Assembly: GCA_014138725.1 (NCBI GenBank)
Contig: JACJID010000002.1
Location: 324,001-388,000 of the forward strand
Reading direction: 5' to 3'
DNA: 64,000 bases
Source: Kutzneria viridogrisea
Lineage (GTDB): Bacteria > Actinomycetota > Actinomycetes > Mycobacteriales > Pseudonocardiaceae
The notes under the pieces were generated by a model. It made no database searches. It was not told the origin of the DNA and worked only from the letters and a program-made list of their open reading frames with translations. The first letter of the stretch is position 1. Each line of letters opens with the position of its first letter. Positions 42,901-51,900 of the stretch are shown here, one piece after another. Position numbers and translations under genes: made by a program.

Positions 42901-45900
42901 CATTCAACGACTCGAACAAATCCCAATCCACGAACTCACCCAGCGCGACAGCACACTCCGCCATCCGCTCAGCAAAAACCGTCGACGTAGCAAGCAAGTC
43001 AGTCGCCATGCCCACCCACTGCGAACCCTGACCCGGGAACACGAACACCCGCTTGCCCTCAACATCGGCAACGCCGTCCACACGGACATCACCGATCAGC
43101 ACGGCGCGACGCTCCAGCGCCGCACGGCCGCTCACCAGCGAGTAGCCCACGTCCACGGAGCGCTGCCCGGTGGCACCGGCCAGCACGCGGTCGACCTGCT
43201 CGCGCAGGGCCGCCTCGCTGCGGGCCGACAGCGGCCACGGCACGACCTTGTCCTCAGCGGCGGGCGCGGCCTCGACAGCGGGTGCCTGCTCGATCACGAC
43301 GTGCGCGTTGGTGCCGCTCACCCCGAAGGAGGAGACGCCAGCGCGCCGTACCGGGCTGGCCCACTGCCGCGCGGCCGTGAGCAGCTCGATCTTGCCCGCC
43401 GACCAGTCCACATGGGACGAAGGCTCGGTCACGTGCAAGGTCTGCGGCAACACGCCGTGCTGCATGGCCAGCACCATCTTGATGACACCGGCAACACCGG
43501 CGGCCGCCTGGGTGTGGCCGAGGTTGGACTTGATCGACCCCAGCCAGAGCGGAGCCTCGCGGTCCTGGCCGTACGTGGCGAGCAAGGCCTGCGCCTCGAT
43601 CGGGTCGCCCAGCGTCGTGCCCGTGCCGTGCGCCTCCACAGCGTCCACATCGGACGGACGCAGACCAGCGTTGGCCAGCGCCTGGCGGATCACCCGCTGC
43701 TGCGAAGGACCGTTCGGCGCGGTCAGACCGTTCGACGCACCGTCCTGGTTCACCGCGGAACCCTTGACCACAGCCAGGATCGGGTGCCCGTTGCGCTGCG
43801 CATCGGACAGCCGCTCCACCAGCAGCATGCCCACGCCCTCGCCCCAGCCCGTGCCGTCGGCGCTGTCGGAGAAGGCCTTGCACCGACCGTCCTGCGCGAG
43901 ACCGCGCTGACGGCTGAACTCCACGAACACGGCCGGGGTCGCCATCACGGTGACGCCACCGGCCAGTGCCAGCTCGCACTCCCCCGCGCGCAGGGCCTGC
44001 ACCGCGAGGTGCAGCGCCACCAGCGAGGAGGAGCAGGCCGTGTCCACCGTGACGGCCGGTCCCTGCAAGCCGAAGGTGTAGGACAGCCGCCCGGACACGA
44101 CGCTGGCGGAGCTGCCGGTGGCCATGTAGCCGTCCAGCCGCTCAGCCGACTGGTGCAGCAGGATGCCGTAGTCCTGGCCGTTGGTCCCGGCGAACACGCC
44201 GGTCTGGCTGCCCTTCAGCGACCTCGGGTCGATGCCCGCGCGCTCCATGGCCTCCCAGCTGACCTCCAGCAGCAGCCGCTGCTGCGGGTCCATGGCCAGG
44301 GCCTCGCGCGGGGAGATCTCGAAGAAGGCCGGGTCGAACCGGCCCGCGCCGTCGAGGAAACCGCCCTCGCGCACGTAGGAGGTGCCCGCGCTGTCCGGGT
44401 CGGCGTCGTAGAGCGAGCCCAGGTCCCAGCCGCGGTCGGCGGGGAACTCGGTGATCGCGTCCTCGCCCAGCTCCAGCAGGCGCCACAACGCCTCCGGCGA
44501 GTCGACCCCGCCAGGGAAGCGGCAGCTCATGCCCACGATGGCGATCGGCTCGTCGTTGGCGGCGCTGGCCGTCACCAGTGCGGCGGCCCGCGCGTCCCCG
44601 AGCAGCTCACCGCGCAGGTACTCGGCGAGGTCGGCCGAGGTCGGGTAGTCGTAGATCAGCGTGGCGGGCAGGCTCAGCCCGGTGACGGCGCCGAGCCCGT
44701 TGCGCAGCTCCACGGCCATCAGCGAGTCGAAGCCCAGCTCCTGGAACGGCTTGGCCAGGTCGATCTCCTCGGCCGAGCCGAAGCCCAGCACGGTGGCGAC
44801 CATGCCGCGCACCACCTCGCGCAGCTGCCTGACCTGGTCCGAAGTGGACAGTCCGGCCAGCTTGCCGCGCAGCGCCGACTCGTCGGCATCCACCCGCTCC
44901 ACATTGCTCAGCGCCTGGCGGACCTCGGGCAGGTCGGAGACGAGCTTGAGGGTGTGCGCGCCGACGGTGGGCGCGAGCTTGACCCAGTCGATGTCGACCA
45001 GCGTGACCTGGGCCAGGCCCAGTCGCACCGCGCGGTGCAGTGCGGTCACGGCGAGTTCCGGTGCCAGCGGGGACATTCCGGTGCGGCGCAGTCGTTCGGT
45101 CACCGCGTCCTGTGCGGCCATGCCGCCCTCGGCCCACGGGCCCCAGGCGATCGAGGTCGCGGTGAGCCCGCGCGCACGGCGCGACTCGGCGATGCCGTCC
45201 AGTGCCGCGTTGGCCGCCGCGTAGCTGGCCTGCCCCGCGCCGCCGAAGGTGCCCGCGAAGGAGGAGAACAGCACGAAGGCGTCCAGCTCGCGGTCGGCGG
45301 TCAGCTCGTCCAGGTTCAGCGCGGCCTGGACCTTCGGCCGCAGCACGGCATCCAGCCGCTCGGGCGTCACCGAGTCCAGGATGCTGTCGTCCACGACACC
45401 AGCCGCGTGCACCACGGCGGTCAGGTCCTCGATGCCGTCCAGCAACGTGGACAGGGCATCGCGGTCCGCCACGTCGCAAGCCGCGATCGTCACGCGGTCG
45501 CCGAGCTCGGCCACCAGTTCGGCGGCGCCCTCGGCCGCCATGCCGCGGCGGCTGGTCAGCACCAGGCGCTCGGCCCCGTTGTCGGCGAGCCAGCGCGCGA
45601 CGTGCCCGCCCAGCGCGCCGGTACCGCCAGTGATCAGCACGGTGCCGCTGGGGTTCCAGTCGGTCCGCTCCACGGTCGTACCGTGGTCGAGCCTGCGGGC
45701 GAACAGGCCCGAGTCGCGCATGGACACCTGATTCTCGCCGGTCAGCCCGGCCAGCACCCCGCAAAGCCGGTCGACTGCCTTGGCGTCAACGGATTCCGGG
45801 AGGCCGACCAAGCCGCCCCAGCGCTGCGGGTACTCCATCGCGGCGACCCGGCCCAGGCCCCACACGGCCGACTGCACGGGGTCCTCGCCACGGGTCGCCA

Positions 45901-48900
45901 GCCACAGCGGGGCCTCGACCCCAGCGTCACCCAAGGCCTGCGCGAGCGCGACGACCGTGGCCAGCGCCAGGTTCTCCGTGAGCGCGAGCACACCGTTGAC
46001 GTCCACATCGGACAGTTGGGCCGCCAGCTCCTCGCGCGTGCCGCCAGCGGGCACCGTCACGACCTCGGCCCCGCGCTGCTCCAGACCCGCGATGACCGTG
46101 GCGGCGAGTTCGTCGGTACCAGGGGCCGCCACGAGCCAGCGCCCGGTCAGCTCCGGGTTGGACGGCTCGGTGATCGGCTTCCAGACCACCTCGTACTGCC
46201 AGGACTCCACAGTGGACTTGGGCCGCGCGAACTCCGCCGGGGCCGAGGGCTCCAGCCAGTAGCGCTGCCGCTGGAAGGCGTAGGTCGGCAGGTCCACCCG
46301 CTGGCCGCCCCAGCCGTCGAAGACCTGCGCCCAGTCCGGGGACCAGCCGGTGACGTGCACCTCGGCCAGGGCCGCGAGCAGGGCACGGACCTCGGACTGG
46401 TTCTTGCGCAGCACGGGCACGCCACCGGCCAGCGCCGACAGCACCCCGTCCGGTCCGATCTCCAGGAAGCGGGCGACCCCGCGCCCGGTGAGGAACGTGA
46501 CCCCGTCGTGGAAGCGCACGGCCTCGCGCACGTGCCGCACCCAGTACTCCGGCGTGTCCAGCTCCGTGGCCAACTCACCGGTCACATTGGACACGACGGC
46601 GATCGTCGGGGCCGAGTAGGTCAGCTGCTCGGCGACGCGCCAGAACTCGGCGAGCATGTCGTCCATGCGCGGGGAGTGGAACGCGTGACTCACCCGGAGG
46701 CGCCGGGTCTTGCGGTCCGCGAACCGGTCCGCAATCGCTTGCGCCGCGTCCTCATCCCCCGACACCACAACGGAGTCCGGGCCGTTGATCGCCGCGATCG
46801 ACACCCGGTCGGTCAGGTGCGGGGCCACCTCGGCCTCGGTCGCCTGGATGGCGATCATCGCCCCGCCGACGGGCAGGGCCTGCATGAGCCGACCCCGCGC
46901 GGACACCAGTCGGCAACTGTCCGCAAGGGACAGTACCCCGGCGACGTGCGCCGCGACGAGCTCGCCGATCGAGTGGCCGATCAGGTAGTCCGGCCGCAGG
47001 CCCCAGGACTCCAGCAGGCGGAACAGCGCCACCTCGATGGCGAACAGGGCGGCCTGCGTGTACTCGGTCTGGTCCAGCAGCTCCGACTCACCGAACATGA
47101 CGTCCCGGAGCGGCAGGTCGATGTGCGCGAACACCTCGTCCAAGGCGTCGGCGAACACCGGGAACGCCTCGTACAGCTCGCGGCCCATGCCCGCGCGCTG
47201 CGAGCCCTGACCGGAGAACATGTAGGCGGACAACCCGGTGACAACCGAGCCGGTGACCAGCCCGCCGGGCACTGGCTCACCGGCGGCCAGGGACCGCAGG
47301 GCGTCGAGGTCGAAGGCGACCACCCGGTGCTCGAAGGACGTGCGCGAGGTGGCGAGCGAGTAGCCAAGGTCCACGGGACGGCTGTCCACAAGGGACAGCA
47401 AACGCTTGGCCTGGTCCCGCAGTGCCGCGGAGTTCCGGCCGGACACCAGCAGCGGCACCGATTCGGGCGCCCGCGACTCGGTGACGACCTGATCGGCGGC
47501 GGGGGCCTGCTCGATGATCGTGTGCGCGTTGGTGCCGCTGAGGCCGAAGGAGGACACGGCGGCGCGGCGCGGGCGGCCGGTCTCCGGCCAGGACCGCGTC
47601 TCGGTGATCAGCTCGACCTGCCCGGCCGACCAGTCCACGTGCTCGGATGCCTCGTCGGCGTGCAGCGTCTTGGGCATGACCCCGTTGCGCAGGGCCATCA
47701 CCATCTTGATGATGCTGGCCATGCCCGCGGCGGCCTGGGTGTGACCGAAGTTGGACTTGATCGACCCCAGTGGCAGCGGCTCGGCACGGTCCTGGCCGTA
47801 GGTGGCCAGCAGGGCCTGCGCCTCGATCGGGTCGCCCAGCACGGTGCCCGTGCCGTGCGCCTCGACGATGTCCACATCGGACGGTGTGAGCCCGCCACTG
47901 GCCAGCGCGGCGCGGATCACCCGCTGCTGGGAGGGACCGTTGGGGGCGGTCATGCCGTTGGAGGCGCCGTCCTGGTTGATCGCCGAGCCACGTACCACCG
48001 CCAGCACCGGGTGGCCGTTGCGCTGCGCGTCGGACAGCCGCTCCAGCAGCAGCATGCCCGCGCCCTCGCCCCAGCCCGTACCGTCGGAGCCCGCGGAGAA
48101 CGGCTTGCACCGGCCGTCGCGGGCCAGTCCGCCCTGGCGGCTGAACTCGATGAACCCGCCCGCGGTGGCCATGACGGTGACGCCGCCGACCAGCGCGATG
48201 GAGCACTCCCCCGCGCGCAGGGCCTGCGCGGCCAGGTGCAGTGCCACCAGCGAGGAGGAGCACGCGGTGTCGATCGAGACCGCCGGCCCCTCCATGCCGA
48301 GCGTGTAGGCGATGCGCCCGGACAGGGCGGAGGCCGCAGTACCGGTCAGCAGGTGCGCGGCGGCCTCGTCGCTGGGGTCCCAGACCCCGGTTCCGTAACC
48401 GCTGTTCGAGGCACCGATGAACACGCCGCCGGTGCCGCCGCGCAGTGAGCCGGGCACGATGCCCGCGCGTTCCACGGCCTCCCAGCAGGTTTCCAGCAGG
48501 AGCCGCTGCTGCGGGTCCATCGCCAGGGCCTCACGCGGGGAGATGCCGAAGAAGACCGGGTCGAACTGGTCCACGTCGTAGACGAAGCCGCCCTCGCGGG
48601 CGTAGCTGGTGCCCGGCCGGGTGGACTCCGGGTCGTACAGGTTGGCCAGGTCCCAGCCGCGGTCGGCGGGGAAGCCGGAGATCGCGTCGGTGCCCTCGAA
48701 CACCAAGCGCCACAGGTCTTCCGGGTTGCGCACGCCACCGGGGAAGCGGCAGGCCATGGACACGATGGCGATCGGGTCGTCGGCGAGCGCGGCGGTGACC
48801 GGCTCGGTGCGGGCCGGGGCCGTGTCGGTGCCGAGCAGTTCGGCACGCAGGTGGTCCACCAGCACCAGCGGGTTCGGGTAGTCGAACACCAGCGAGGAGG

Positions 48901-51900
48901 GCAGTTGCAGGCCGGTGACGGCGGTCAGCCGGTTGCGGACCTCCACGGCCGTCAGCGAGTCGAAGCCCAGATCGCGGAAAGCCCTGGTGGGCTCGATCTC
49001 CTCGGCGGAGGCGTGTCCCAGTGCGGCGGCGGCCTGCTCGCGCACGACCTCCAGCAGCACGCGGTCGCGTTCCGGACCGAGCAGTCCAGCAAGCTGCTCG
49101 CGCAGCGGGGAGGCCGTCTCGGTGGGTGCGGCCGCCACGGGGCGCTGTGCCTCGGGCAGCTCGCCCAGCAGTGGGCGGGGCCGGGCGGCGGTGTAGCCCA
49201 TCAGGAACCGCGCCCAGTCCATGTCGGCGATCGTCAGCGTGGCCTCGCCGCTGGCGACTGCCTGGAACAGCGCGGACAGCGCCAGGTCGGGCGCCATCGC
49301 GAGCAGGCCGCGGCGGCGCAGTTCGGCCTCGCCGTCGGCGAGCATGCCCGCGCCCGCCCACGGACCCCAGGCCAGCGAAGTCGCTGCCAGGCCGCGGGAT
49401 CGGCGCTGCTCGGCGAGCCCGTCGAGGTAGGAGTTGACCGCCGAGTACGTGCCCTGGCCGCCGCTGCCCCAGGTGCTGGCGATGGAGGAGAACAGCACGA
49501 AGGCGTCCAGCTCGCGGTCGGCGAGCAGTTCGTCCAGGTGCCGGGCGCCCTGGACCTTGGCGGCGCCGAGCGTGGCAAGTTCCTCCGGCGTGATCTCGGC
49601 CAGCGGCGTGAAGGTCGTGGTGCCCGCGGCGTGCACGACGCTGCGCAGGTCCTCAATGCTGGCAAGGAGTTCGGCCACTGCCTCGCGGTCAGCGATGTCG
49701 CAGGCGACGATCCGCACCCGGTCACCGAGTTCGGCGGCGAGTTCGGCCGCACCGGGTGCGTCCGCGCCACGGCGGCTGGTCAGCACCAGGCGCTCCGCAC
49801 CGTGTTCGGCCATCCAGCGCGCCACCTGGGCACCGAGCCCGCCGGTACCGCCGGTGATCAGCGTGGTGCCCTCGGGCCGCCAACCCGTTGCGGTGGCGGG
49901 CAGTTCGGGTGCGTGCACGAGGCGGCGCACCATGAGCCCGGCCGGGCGCAGCGCGAGCTGGTCCTCGTCCCCGGCGCCGGCCAGCGCGGCGGCGAGTCGG
50001 CCACGCGCCCGCGCGTCCAGGTCGGCGGGCAGGTCGATCAGGCCGCCCCAGCGGTCGGGGTGCTCCAGCGACATCGTGCGGCCCAGGCCCCAGACCTGGC
50101 TCTGCGCCGGGCTGGTCAGCCGGTCGGACCTGCCCACCGAGACCGCCCCCCTGGTCAGCACCCACAGCGGGGCCTCGGTCGGCAGGTCCTGCATGAGCCG
50201 CAGCGTGGCGGCCAGGCCGGTGTCCTCGTTGAGCGCCAGCAGGGACACGATGCCCTGATAGGTCACCTCGGCGTGCGGTTCGGTGTGCACCGTCGCGCCG
50301 TGCTCGGTGAGGGCTTGGGCCACCTGCTCGCCCTGGCCCTCGGGGTCGATCAGCAGCCAGGTGCCGGTCAGCTCGCCGCTGGCCGTGAACGGCTTCCAGT
50401 TGACCCGGTATCGCCAACCATCCACGGTGGACTGCTGGTCGCGGCGCCTGCGGTACGCGCTGAGCACCGGCAGGGCGGCGCCGAGCGAGGCCTGCTCCTC
50501 GGCATCGCTGGTGAGCGCGGCCAGGTCGGACTGCTCCACGGCACGCCAGAAGCCCTCGTCGGCCCCGCCACCCGCGACGATCTCCTCGATCTCACGCGGG
50601 GTGGGCCAGTAGCGCTGGTGCTGGAACGGGTAGGTCGGCAGGTCGATGCGGGTGGCCCCGCTGCCCTCGAAGAACTGCGCCCAGTCCACCGGCACGCCGT
50701 TGACGTGCAGGGTGGCCAGCGCGGTGAGGACCGTCTGCTTCTCGTCACGGCCCTTGCGCAGGGTCGGCGTGCCCTCAGCCAGCGCCGACAGCACACCGTC
50801 CGGCCCGAGCTCCAGGAACTTCGTCACGCCCTGCTTGCGCAGGTGCTCGACGCCCGCGTGGAACCGCACGGCCTCACGAACGTGCCGCACCCAGTACTCG
50901 GGAGTCGTCGGGTCGCCCTCGGTGTTGCCCACCACCGGGATCTGCGGCTCGGCGTAGGTCAGGCCCGCCGCGACCTTGCGGAACTCGTCCAGCATCGGGT
51001 CCATCAGCGGGGAGTGGAACGCGTGGCTGACGGTCAGACGACGGGTTTTGCGGTCAGTGAACTGTGAGACCACAGTCTCAACTGCGTCCTCGGTACCAGA
51101 AACAACCACCGAGTCCGGACCATTGATCGCCGCGATCGACACCCGATCGGTCAGGTGGGGCAGGACCTCGTCCTCAGTCGCCTGGATCGCCACCATCGCG
51201 CCGCCGGCAGGCAGTGCGCCCATGAGCTTGCCGCGAGCCGCCACGAGCTTCGCGGCGTCCTCCAGCGACAGGATCCCCGCGACGTGGGCCGCGGCGAGCT
51301 CACCAATCGAGTGGCCCATCAGGAAGTCGGGCTTCACGCCCCAGGACTCCACGAGCCGGTACAGCGCGACCTCGATCGCGAACAACGCCGGCTGCGTGTA
51401 CTCGGTGCGGTGCAACAGCTCCGAGTCGCCGAACATGACGTTCTTCAGATCATTGGAGAAGTGCGCCAGCACCTCGTCCAAAGATCCAGCGAACTTGGGA
51501 AAAGCCTGGTAGAGCTCACGGCCCATGCCCGCGCGCTGCGAACCCTGCCCGGAGAACAGGAACGCCAGCGGCCCAGGCGTGGCAACACCCGTCACGGGGT
51601 TGTCGAACCCGTCGAAGGACACGGACCGGTGCTCGAAGGTCGCGCGCGAGGTCGCCAGGGAGTAGGCCAGGTCGACCGGGTCGGCCTCGACCCCGGCGAG
51701 CTGCTCGGCCTGCGCCTGGAGCGCGGCGGCGGTGCGGCCGGACACCAGGTACGGCAGCACGGAGGGCGTGACCCGCTGCTGCGGCTTGGCCTCCTCCTCG
51801 GGGGCCTGCTCCAGGATGACGTGCGCGTTGGTACCGCCCACGCCGAAGGCGGACACGCCGATGCGGCGCGGGTGGTCGGTGACCGGCCAAGGCGTGTTCT

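Noticed and set aside
42781-43060. A mobile element remnant explaining the low-GC patch
   Set aside because: The reading frame encodes an unbroken, normal AT with no inverted repeats or transposase sequence.
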